A stretch of 64,000 bases of DNA from Cupriavidus consociatus. GTDB lineage: Bacteria; Pseudomonadota; Gammaproteobacteria; Burkholderiales; Burkholderiaceae. Where the stretch lies: NCBI RefSeq assembly GCF_017814975.1, contig NZ_JAGIQA010000029.1:1-64000 (forward strand), given 5' to 3'. Both the position numbers and the translations under genes were made by a program. Below the pieces are notes generated by a model, which searched no databases, was not told where the DNA came from, and was given only the letters and a program-made list of their open reading frames with translations. Positions 33,984 through 49,115 of the stretch are shown piece after piece. Positions within the stretch are counted from its first letter, which is position 1; each line of letters begins with the position of its first letter.

Positions 33984-34751
33984 ATGACACAAGACGCCGC
34001 CACGGTTGCAACGGCCGCCATGGATAGAGCCACGTTTGCCCAGGCGCTCCGGGTAACGCTGGATGAACAGTTGACGCTGGACCACCCCATCTTCAAGGAG
34101 CTATTCACGCCGGAGCGGAACTGGCTGCTGCTCAAGATCATCTCGCTCGAGGGCTACCAGATCACAAAGTTCTTTCTCGAGTACATCGAGACGCTGCACT
34201 ACCGCTGCCCGCTATCGGCGCACAAGCGCCGCCTGCTTTTCAACATGTTCGAAGAGGAAACGGGTCGCTTCTCGAAGACGAAGAACCATGTGGAGCTGAT
34301 GGAGGATTTCATCCGCGCTCAAGGCATCTCCGACGAGGAGCGCGACGTGTGGACGCCGTCCGACGCCACGTTGGAGCTCATCCACTATCGCCTTGACAAC
34401 TGCCACGGCGAGAAGACCTATCACATCGGCGCGGCCGCGGTAATGATCGCCAGCGAGGGGCAGAGCCTCGAGACGCGCGCAGGCGATGCCCGACACACGA
34501 TCCTCGCGAACTGCTATGGCTTGACCGAGCAGGACACGCTGTTCTTCTCCGTGCACCAGAAGGAGGATGTGGCGCACGTGGCGGAAGGCATCAGCCTCGT
34601 CGCCGACGTGTGCGACACCTTCGAGATGCAGCAGGAGGCGATTCACGCCGTGCGGCATACCTGCAAGCTGTTCTGGAACATGTATGAGAGCGCGGCGCAG
34701 AAGTACTACAGCCTGCGCGATGCCGGCGAGCCGGCCGCCGCGCTCGCCTGA
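33984..34751 (+). CDS. haem-oxygenase-like di-iron oxidase/oxygenase (HDO type)
   Basis: 255 residues from ATG 33984, with AGGGAG upstream; an earlier GTG at 33954 is less likely. It is all-helical with an HDO metal-ligand pattern: E91 (EEETG), H102 (KNHVELM), E158 (ASEGQ), and H191, D195 and H198 (VHQKEDVAH). Characterised relatives such as SznF, UndA and PolF/AetD use non-haem iron and oxygen for N-oxygenation, C-C cleavage, desaturation or rearrangement of amino or fatty acids. The first place in the biosynthetic operon, beside the ligase gene, suggests it modifies a building block. The reaction is not predictable. Confidence 0.82.
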   Translation: MTQDAATVATAAMDRATFAQALRVTLDEQLTLDHPIFKELFTPERNWLLLKIISLEGYQITKFFLEYIETLHYRCPLSAHKRRLLFNMFEEETGRFSKTKNHVELMEDFIRAQGISDEERDVWTPSDATLELIHYRLDNCHGEKTYHIGAAAVMIASEGQSLETRAGDARHTILANCYGLTEQDTLFFSVHQKEDVAHVAEGISLVADVCDTFEMQQEAIHAVRHTCKLFWNMYESAAQKYYSLRDAGEPAAALA

Positions 34752-34773
34752 GCCAGCCTGAGGGAGGCACACG

Positions 34774-36276
34774 ATGAAGATCCGGGAGATTCCTGGCCGG
34801 CTGCGCGGCAGTGCATGCGTGCTGACATTCGTGGACGAGAAGGGCAACGAGAGCTGGCACACGTTCGACGGGTTGCATGCCGACGTCCAGGCTGCGGTGC
34901 GACGCGCGCAGGAGATCGGCCTGGCACCGGGCTGCCGGATCGGCATCGCCGCGCCGAGCGGCTATGCGTGGATGGTGTGGGATCTCGCCTGCGCCGCCCT
35001 CGAGTGCGTCTCGGTGGCCTTTCCGAATGAGAAGCCGCAACGCGGCCTGGAGGAACTGGTCGAGGCCTACAACCTGACGCTGTTGCTAGTGCATCCGCAG
35101 TGGCTACCGCCATCGGCACCGCTGCCTCATCGCGTGGTGGACATATCGCGCTTCGCTCCGGACCATGAAGCGCTTGTGAGCGCGCGTCCGATCCGGCATG
35201 CGCCGCACACGCATTCCCTGGTGTTCAGCTCGGGCACGACCGGCAGGAACAAGGGCTTGATTGTCAGCGCTGCGGGCACGGAGCACCTGATCGATCTCTA
35301 CTTCGACGCGTTCGGCGTAGAGCCGGCCGAGCGCTTCCTGACCTTCCTGCCGTTTGCGAACTACCAGCAGCGAATGGTCTATTACTTCTGCCTATACCAC
35401 GGCGTCGATTTCGTGTCGGTGCCGTTCCAGCGCTTGCTCCCGTCGCTGCAGGCGTACCGGCCGACTTTCGTCATCGCGCCGCCGGTGCTGTACGAGACGC
35501 TGCACAGCCTGACCCGCGCTGGTGCGGGCGCTGGCGCCAGCCCGGAAGCGCTGGCCACGCGCCTGCGCCATCTGACCGGCGACAACATGCGCTACATGGT
35601 CACCGGCATGGCGCCGATCAAACGCAATGCGCTGGACTTCTTCTGGGAGTGCGGCGTGCCGCTGTACGAGGCCTTCGGCATCACCGAAGCCGGCATGGTC
35701 GCCTGGAACAAGCCGGGGCGCGTGCGCATCGGCACCGTCGGCATGCCCGCTGAGCCGGGGTCGGTGACACTCGCCGAGGACGGTGAGGTCATCATCTGGC
35801 GCGAAGCGTTGCTCTCGCTCGGCTATTTCGAGGCGTCGGAGGAGGACGCGCGCACGACGTTTCTAGCTTCCAACGCGGTGGCGACCGGCGACATCGGCGA
35901 GTTCGACGACGACGGGTTTCTGCGCGTGGTCGGCCGCAAGAAGGACGCGATCATTACCAGCAACGGCGAGAAGTTCCACCCCGAGCCCATCGAGTCGCTG
36001 ATCTGCCGCGATCCGCGCGTCGACGTGGCCGTAGTGCTGGCGGGCGATCGGCCCGGGCTCAGCGTGGTCGTGGCCACGCGCGCGCACGAGGACCGCGCGG
36101 TGACGCAGGCGCTGCGGGAACACATCGCCACCGTCAACGAGACCCTGCCGGCGCAACAGCAATTGCGGCATATCGTATTCACGGGCAGCGAGTTCACGGC
36201 CGACAACGGTCTGCGCACCCGCAATCTCAAGCTCAACCGGAAGGCCATCGCGGCCGCCTTCCTGGCGCAGGCCTGA
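34774..36276 (+). CDS. free-standing adenylate-forming ligase
   Basis: 500 residues of the ANL superfamily. Present are the phosphate-binding loop FSSGTTGRNKG, the A5-like EAFGITEAG, the A7/A8 region TGDIGEFDDDGFLRVVGRKKDAIITSNGEK, and the A10-like RTRNLKLNRKA with the catalytic Lys. It resembles long-chain acyl-CoA synthetases more than NRPS A domains, so an acyl or amino-acid substrate are both possible. It has no fused carrier domain. The two NRPS A domains downstream are degenerate, so this is a prime candidate for activating a building block in trans. Confidence 0.85.
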   Translation: MKIREIPGRLRGSACVLTFVDEKGNESWHTFDGLHADVQAAVRRAQEIGLAPGCRIGIAAPSGYAWMVWDLACAALECVSVAFPNEKPQRGLEELVEAYNLTLLLVHPQWLPPSAPLPHRVVDISRFAPDHEALVSARPIRHAPHTHSLVFSSGTTGRNKGLIVSAAGTEHLIDLYFDAFGVEPAERFLTFLPFANYQQRMVYYFCLYHGVDFVSVPFQRLLPSLQAYRPTFVIAPPVLYETLHSLTRAGAGAGASPEALATRLRHLTGDNMRYMVTGMAPIKRNALDFFWECGVPLYEAFGITEAGMVAWNKPGRVRIGTVGMPAEPGSVTLAEDGEVIIWREALLSLGYFEASEEDARTTFLASNAVATGDIGEFDDDGFLRVVGRKKDAIITSNGEKFHPEPIESLICRDPRVDVAVVLAGDRPGLSVVVATRAHEDRAVTQALREHIATVNETLPAQQQLRHIVFTGSEFTADNGLRTRNLKLNRKAIAAAFLAQA

Positions 36277-36292
36277 TTCTCGCCCACTAGCG

Positions 36293-36321
36293 CGGGCGCC
36301 CGGAGATCCTCCGTGCGCCCG
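36293..36321. other. strong hairpin between ligase and FAAL genes
   Basis: CGGGCGC-C-CGGAG-ATC-CTCCG-T-GCGCCCG forms a nearly continuous 12-bp GC stem with a three-base loop, starting 16 bases after the ligase stop. No T-run follows. It may tune or partly terminate transcription into the FAAL-PKS-NRPS genes. Confidence 0.5.
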
Positions 36322-36368
36322 TACTTGCGAAGCATGGAAACCGACTCTTCTCATCCTGAACGACCACC

Positions 36369-38654
36369 ATGAATCCCGGCTATTTTCCCCTGGCGCAGCC
36401 GCACTCCGTCATCGAGACCCTGGCGGCATGGCGTGAGCGGATCCCCGATCAGCACGCACTGACCATACTGCGCGACGGGGAGGATGTGGAGTGCATGGCG
36501 ACGTTTCGCCAGCTCCACGACGCCACGCAGACAATCGCCTCCGGACTGCGCGCGCGCTGCCCTCGCGGCACCCGCGTGATACTACTGCTGCCGACCAGCA
36601 TGGCGTTCGTCGGCACGTTCTTCGGCTGCCTGGCGGCGGGCATGGTGGCCGTGCCGGCCTTTCAGCCGCAACAGACCCGAAAGGTCGTGCAGTGGCGGAA
36701 GCTGCAGGCGATCGTCGACAGCAGCCGCGCGACGCTGATCGTGGCGCCGGACAAGTCGCTGGCGACGCTGGCCGGCTTGCAGGCCACGGAGGGGCTCTTC
36801 CAAGGCTGCGAGTTCGAGACGTACGACGGGCTGCTGGCAGCCGGCGAAGGGCAGCGGCGCGAGACCACGGTGCTGCCGTCGACCGACGACCTGGCATTTC
36901 TGCAGTACACGTCGGGCTCCACGGGCACGCCGAAGGGCGTGATGATTACGCACGGCAATATCCTCGACAACCAGCGCGTCATCGCCGCGCTGATGGGTCA
37001 CACCCAGCACTCGCGCGTGTTGTCGTGGCTGCCGCTCTACCATGACATGGGCCTGTCGGTCGTGCTGCAGATGGCTTCCGTGGGCTCCTGCGCCATGCTG
37101 ATGTCGCCGGTGGACTTCGCGCAGCAGCCGCTGCGCTGGCTGCGCGCCATCAGTACGCATCGCGCACATACGTCGGGTGGTCCCAATTTCGCCTATCAGA
37201 TGACCGCGGCAGCGCTCGACGCCCTGACGCCGGAGGATGCGGCGCTGGACCTGTCGAGCTGGGACATGGCGTTCTGCGGCGCCGAGCCGATCCATCCCGA
37301 TACGATCGTGCTGTTCCAGCAGGCGGCTAGAAGACACGGCTTCGCGGCGCAAGCGTTCTATCCCTGCTACGGCATGGCCGAGGCGACGCTGATGGTGACT
37401 GGCGGCGCGAAAGGCGGCGGGGCGCGCTACCTCGACGTTGGCACGCGCCAGTTGGCCGAGGGCCGCATCGAGCGCGTGGCGGCGGACGACCAAGATGGCA
37501 GGCGCCTGGTGTCGTGCGGCGGACCCGGGCTGGGCGTCGATATCCGTATCGTGACGGCGGCGGGTCTGCCGGTCGCCAATGCGTCCCAGATCGGTGAGAT
37601 CTGGGTGCGCGGTCAGAGCATCGGGTCCGGCTACTTCAACAACGCCGCGGCGACCGACGCGACGTTCAGGGCGACGCTGCCCGGATGGGGCGACGACGCG
37701 CGCGGCTACCTGCGCACGGGCGACCTCGGGGCGCTGATTGATGGTGAACTATATGTGACCGGGCGCGTTAAGGACATGCTGATCCTGCGCGGCCGCAACA
37801 TCTATCCGCAGGACGTGGAGGCATGCGTGCAGGACGGCGTACCGGACCTGCGACGCGGCTATGGCGCGGCTGTGTCTGTGCCCGCGGGCGACGAGGAAGG
37901 CCTTGTCATCATCCAGGAGGTTGGCCGGCGGCTGCGCCGGGGGTTGGACGCGGGCGAGACGGCGCGGCAAATCGTGATGGCCGTCAACGAAGAATTCGGC
38001 GTAACGCCGCACGCCGTGGTGCTCGTGGAGCCCGGCTCGATCGAGAAGACCTCGAGCGGCAAGATTGCGCGGACGTTGTGCCGGCGCGCGTACCTGCAAG
38101 GTGAGCTTCGTGTGGTGGCGACGTGGACCGAGGGGCGGCTAGCCGGCCAGACCGGCCTGGCGGACGTTATGGCGGTCACGCCAGCCCTGGCGGTCGGGCT
38201 TGACGCGGACGCCGCCCCGGCCAGCGCGGCGGCGCTGAAGCAGGAGGCCGAGCGCCGCATCGTCCGGATCGTCGCCGCGTTCACGAAGACGGACGAGGCA
38301 CGCGTCTCGCGCAAAACGCCGTGGGCCGAGATGGGTTTCGATTCGATGATCGCGCTGCAACTGGCGCTCAAGCTGCGCGAGTCGACCGGCCTCGCGCTCG
38401 ACGCGGCCATGCTGTGGGAATTCCCTGATATCGATGCGCTGGCTAACTATCTCGCCGGCATGGAGGGCGCCGCGCAGGCGCTGGCGGTCGGCGCAGGCGA
38501 AGCGGCAGCAAGCGCGGCGGCGCCGCGTGCGCAGGCGTTGCCGGCCGTTTCGCGCGTGGGGGGGCACACCGCAGGCGAGCGCACCGAGGCCGACGTGATG
38601 GCGCTTTCCGATGCCGAGGCGGAGGCACTGCTGCTGAATGAACTGGAACGCTGA
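36369..38654 (+). CDS. fatty acyl-AMP ligase fused to an ACP
   Basis: 761 residues. Residues 1-590 are a FAAL: LQYTSGSTGTPKGVMITHGN, LSWLPLYHDMGLSVVLQ, YPCYGMAEATLMVTG, the LDVGTRQLAEGRIERVAADD segment typical of FAALs, and SGKIART near the end. Residues 625-700 are an ACP with GFDSMIAL (S659). FAALs activate free fatty acids and load them on a carrier, priming lipopeptide synthesis. An Ala-rich linker ends the protein. It directly precedes the PKS, so it supplies the starter acyl chain. Confidence 0.93.
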   Translation: MNPGYFPLAQPHSVIETLAAWRERIPDQHALTILRDGEDVECMATFRQLHDATQTIASGLRARCPRGTRVILLLPTSMAFVGTFFGCLAAGMVAVPAFQPQQTRKVVQWRKLQAIVDSSRATLIVAPDKSLATLAGLQATEGLFQGCEFETYDGLLAAGEGQRRETTVLPSTDDLAFLQYTSGSTGTPKGVMITHGNILDNQRVIAALMGHTQHSRVLSWLPLYHDMGLSVVLQMASVGSCAMLMSPVDFAQQPLRWLRAISTHRAHTSGGPNFAYQMTAAALDALTPEDAALDLSSWDMAFCGAEPIHPDTIVLFQQAARRHGFAAQAFYPCYGMAEATLMVTGGAKGGGARYLDVGTRQLAEGRIERVAADDQDGRRLVSCGGPGLGVDIRIVTAAGLPVANASQIGEIWVRGQSIGSGYFNNAAATDATFRATLPGWGDDARGYLRTGDLGALIDGELYVTGRVKDMLILRGRNIYPQDVEACVQDGVPDLRRGYGAAVSVPAGDEEGLVIIQEVGRRLRRGLDAGETARQIVMAVNEEFGVTPHAVVLVEPGSIEKTSSGKIARTLCRRAYLQGELRVVATWTEGRLAGQTGLADVMAVTPALAVGLDADAAPASAAALKQEAERRIVRIVAAFTKTDEARVSRKTPWAEMGFDSMIALQLALKLRESTGLALDAAMLWEFPDIDALANYLAGMEGAAQALAVGAGEAAASAAAPRAQALPAVSRVGGHTAGERTEADVMALSDAEAEALLLNELER

Positions 38655-38687
38655 CACAAAGCGACACAAAGCGAAACAGGACTTTCA

Positions 38688-44323
<5,636 letters not shown>

Positions 44324-44327
<4 letters not shown>

Positions 44328-47300
44328 GTTCAATCGACTACATCAACCGGCTCGCGGCGCGCGGCATCCAGTTGTGGGCCGAGGACGGAAAGTTGCGATA
44401 CAAGGCGCCCGCCGAAGCGATGACACCGGAGGTGCTCACGGAACTGAAGGACGGCAAGACGGTGTTGGTGGCGCTGCTCGAACAGTTTGCCGGAACGGCG
44501 GGCAGCTATCCGCTGTCCTATTCGCAGAAGTCGCTGTGGTCGCTGCATCAGCTGAACCCGGACAGCACCGCCTACAACGTCACGTATGCGACGCGGTTGG
44601 CAGACTCGGTCGACCTGCCGGTGCTGGCGCGTTGTGTGGACTACCTGATTGCGCGCCATCCGATCCTGCGCACGACCTATGGGGTCGTCGACGGCGAGCC
44701 GAGGCAGCGCGTGAGCATCGAGGCCAGTGCGCGCCTGGTCGTCGACACGGTGACCGATGCCGACGCGGCCGCAATCGACCGCTGGATTGACGACGTGGCA
44801 AATCGCCCATTTGACCTCGAACAGTCGCCGATCCGGCTGCGGCTGCTGGTCAATGCGTCGCGTGCGGCAGACTCGGGTGCGCCTGCCTGTGTGCTGCTGC
44901 TCAACGTGCACCATATCGCCGCGGACTTCTGGTCGCTGGAGATCTTCATTGACGAGCTGCGCCGCCTCTACGAAATGGCGCAGGCAGGCGAGGCGTTGAA
45001 GCTGCCGCCGGTGGTCCTGCAGTACAAAGACTATGTCGAACACGAGGCGTCGCAGTTGCAGGGAGAAGGGGCTGCGGCGCTGGCCGCGTTCTGGGCGAAC
45101 GAACTGCGTGATGGCGCGCCGCTGCTGGACCTGGCCACTGATCGCGTGCGCCCGCCGCTGAAGACCGAGAACGGTCGCGTGCATGCCCTGCCGCTTGGCG
45201 AGGTGCTGACGGAACAGGTCAGGGCGACTGCCCGAAGCCTGCGCGTGACGCCATACATGCTGCTGTTGTCCGTCTACCAGATGTTCCTGTTCCTGCAGAC
45301 GGGACAGCGGCGCGTTCATGTCGGCGCGCCGACGGCCGGCCGAGGGATGCCGGGTAGCGAAAGCGTCATGGGGCACTTCGTTAATACCGTGGTACTGGCC
45401 TGCGAGATCGACCCGGACGCCTCATTCGCGGAACTCGCAGCCGCGACGCGCGAGCGCATGGCCCGCGTCCTCGACCATCAGGACCAGCCGTTCCCGCTGC
45501 TCGTCGAACAGCTGCGTCCTCCGCGCGATCCCAGCCGGTCACCGCTGTTCCAGGTAATGTACAACTGGAACCAGCAACGCTCGGGGGCCATGGCGAAGGC
45601 GGGCGGTGGCGCGGCCCTGTTCGGCGATCTGCTCAAGGCGTCGAGCACCGGTACGCGCGGCGCTACGCACGACCTAACGCTCAACATACAGGACTACGGC
45701 GACGAATACCGCACCGCGTGGACATTCAACACCGATCTGTTCGACGAAGAGACCATTGGCACCTGGGCGCTGCAGTTCGCGACGCTGGCCGGCCAATGCC
45801 TGACCTCGCCGCAGCGGCCGACGCGCGCATTCTCTCTGGCCGCGGACGCCGACAAGGCGCGCGTCACCGCGCGTCTGGAAGCGGTTGCCCACTTAGGTAT
45901 AACCGCGTTGGCAGGCGCAGGGATCGGCGCGGTGGCCGCCAGCGACCCCGCCCGCCTGGCGTGGCAGCTTGACGCGCATGTGGTGACCTATGGTGAATTG
46001 GTCGATGCCATTGGCGACCTGCATGGCCGTCTGTCCGCACAGGGGGTGCGTGCCGGCATGCGCGTCGGCGTGCAGCTCGCCAGCCTGGGAGAGCGCGCGC
46101 TCGCGTTGCTGGCACTGCTGCGGCTGGGCGCATCGGGGGTCTCATGCGGCGATGACGAGGTGCCGCAAGCGGAGGACCGGGGGGCGTTCGCGTGCTTCGT
46201 GGAGGGCGGTAGCGTAGCGGGGGCCGGATGGGCCCCGGAGGCGATCCGGATTACGGCGTCGCACGATGACGCCCGCGCGGCCATCGGAAGCGACACCGGT
46301 GACGACGCGCGACGAATCGGCGGCTTCATTACGACTATTGGCGCGGAGATGAACGTTAGCGCGGACACCCGTGCGGTGCTGCTAGCAGGGACCGAAGACC
46401 GCCTGGCTATGGCGATCCTGATCGCTGTGGCGGGAGCCGGTGGAGCGGTGCGAGTGCCTGGAGACACCTGCATCGCGGAGCTGGCCGGTGACGCGCGCGC
46501 CGAGGCGGGGCGGACGGTCGGCGCGCACGTCGCGGCGTTCGGCGCGACGGCGATGGCGCTACCGGCCTTGCTCGTGCCGTTGCTGCCGGATGCGGATGGC
46601 GCGCCGCTGCGCTGCCTGCTGGCTTATGGCGATCACCCGTATACGATTGCGGCCCTACGCGCGCGTCAATCTGACGTCCCGAGCGCCTCGGTCGCGCTGC
46701 GCTTCGTCCCCTCGGCAAGCCTGAACGGCTGGCAGCCGCCGGCCGTGTTTGAGCCCGAGGGGAGGGGACAAGCATGGCGCTTGAGGGAATCCGATGACGA
46801 CGGGGCCGTGCCCGCGGTTCTGGGGCCCAATGGCGCGCTGGCGGCGCGGCGGCAGCGTGGCAAACTGCATTGGCTAATGCCCCAATGCGAGGCTGCCGGC
46901 AGGCCGGCGGATTGGCACGAGGACCTCGCTTCGTGGCGCAGCAAGATCCGCGCGGTGGCGACGCCAATCACGCTCACGCGGTGCATGGACGCGCTGGTAT
47001 GCCGCGATCCGTCGCTGCGTGTCGCCGAGCATGGGGCGGTGCCGGTCGAGCTCGGCGTGGTCGAGCAGTGCGTGGCGAGGGTGCCGGGCGTACGCGAGGT
47101 CGCCTGCCATGTGCAGGAAATCGAAGGGCGCCTCGGGCACGTCGCCTACATCGCGACCGATCCGGCGTGGGAGGACGCCGTCGGGGACGGGGTGCAGGAC
47201 GCGTTGCGGCGCCTACTGCCCGATATCATGCACCCCGATCATGTCGTGCGCGTGCCACGATTGCCACTGGACGAGCGTGGCGCCCTCAAAACGTCGTGCC

Positions 47301-49066
47301 TGCCGGTGCCGGCTGGCGTGGAGACGCAGGCGCGCGCGGCGCGCGACGCGGTCGAGCGCACGCTCGCCGAAATCTGGTGCGATGTGCTGTCGCTGCCCTC
47401 GGTCAATATCGATGACGATTTCTTCGAACTCGGCGGCGACTCCATTCTCGCGGCCGTGATCGTGTCGAAGGCGTCTCTGCAGGGTATCTACCTGAAGCCG
47501 AAGGATGTCTTCGAGTGCGGCACGATCGCCCGGCTCGCCAGGGCAGCCAGTGCGACACCGTTGGTCGCTGCGGAGCAGGGGCCGATCGATGGCGACGCGG
47601 TGCTGGGGCCGGCATCCGCCTGGTTCTTCCACCACATTGATGTCGACCGCTCGCACTTCAATCAGGCACTGCTGCTGTCGATGCGCGAGCGACCCGACGA
47701 GACGGCTATGCGCGAGGCGCTGCGGCGTGTCGCGCGGCAGCACGACGTGCTGCGTTCGCGCTTCATCCGCGGCGACGACGGCTGGCGCCAGGTCTTCGAT
47801 GGGCGTGACGACGAAGTCGCGTCTAGCGCATGGTCCGTGGTGTCCTGTGTCGGCCCCGACGGCCGCCTCTGCGACGACACCCGCGATAACGCGATTCACG
47901 CGTCGCAGACGAGCCTCGATATCGAGCAGGGCACGCTGTGGCGGGTGGTCTGGCTCGCTGGTCCGACGCTCGCCGAAAGCCGGCTGCTGATCGTGGTGCA
48001 CCATCTGCTGATCGATGGCATCTCGTGGAGCCCGCTGCTGCAGGACATCAGCGATGGCTATCAGGGGGCGCGGGCCGGTAAGGAGCTGGCACCATTGCTG
48101 AAGACGACTTCCGTGAAGGCGTGGGTCGGGCAATGGCAGCACGCCCTGGGCAGCGCCGAGCTCGATGCGGACCGCGAATACTGGAACGGCTTCGCCGGGC
48201 GCCTGTACGAGGCGATGCACGGCGACCGCGCCGGTGCGGTGGCGCTGATGCGCCATGGCGACCCGGTATCGAAGTTGCGGGTTTGCAACCAGGCTTCGGG
48301 CATCTTCTCCATTGCGCTCGACGAGGTGACCACCGAGGCATTCCGCACGACGGCCCATCAGGCATACGGAACGGACGCCGACGACATGCTGCTCGCCGCG
48401 CTGCATGCCGCGTTTCACGCCTGGAGCGGCAGCTCGGCGATGCTCGTCGACCTGGAGGGACACGGGCGTGCCGCACTGGGCGAAGCGGTGGACCTGAGCC
48501 GCACGATGGGCTGGTTCACGTCCATCCATCCGGTGTTCCTGGAAGCGGGGACGATCACGGATCCGGGTCGATTGATTCGGTACGTGAAGGAGCGCTTGCG
48601 CGAGACTCCGCGCAAGGGTGCGAGTTTCGGTCCGCTGAGATACCTTACCGATCCCGCTGCGGATGCGACGGCACAGGCGCTCGCCGCGTTGCCGCCCTCG
48701 CCGGTGTTGCTCACATACCTTGGCCAGCTCGATCAGATGACCGCCACGGCGTCGCTGTTCGGCCCTGGCCTCGAGCCCGCACCGGGTATCCGAAGTTCGC
48801 GACAGCCACGCACGCACTTGCTGGATTTATGCGCGTTCATCGCGCGTGGCCGACTCACTATCGAGTGCACGTTCCACAATGCGCCGGGCGTCGAAGAGGG
48901 CATGACCGCATTGATGGCGCACTTCAAGGCGAACCTCGTGGCCATGGTCGAGCATTGTTGCGGCGACGATGCGGGGGGGCTAACGCCTTCCGACGTGCCG
49001 GGACTAGATCTCGGCCAAGACGAGCTGGACGCACTGCTAGAGGAGGTCGCGGCGCTCGAGCGCTGA
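44324..49066 (+). CDS. NRPS module with degenerate A domain: docking-C-A*-PCP-E
   Basis: 1580 residues from ATG 44324. Residues 1-55 form a TubC-type docking domain (SIDYINRLAARGIQLW). The C domain (about 60-490) has YPLSYSQKSLWSLHQLNP and H196HxxxD201, with Phe in place of the usual Gly, as seen in hybrid C domains. An A-like region (about 540-990) lacks the A3, A5, A7 and A8 core motifs, keeping only A1/A2-like and A10-like ends. The PCP has S1040 (FFELGGDSI). The E domain has H1226HLLIDG. It would condense the PKS acyl chain with an amino acid loaded in trans, then epimerise it. Confidence 0.93.
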
Positions 49067-49115
49067 GCGGGCCCCCGCCGGGACAGAAGGAACGTGTCTG
49101 CAAAAAAAAAGACAA

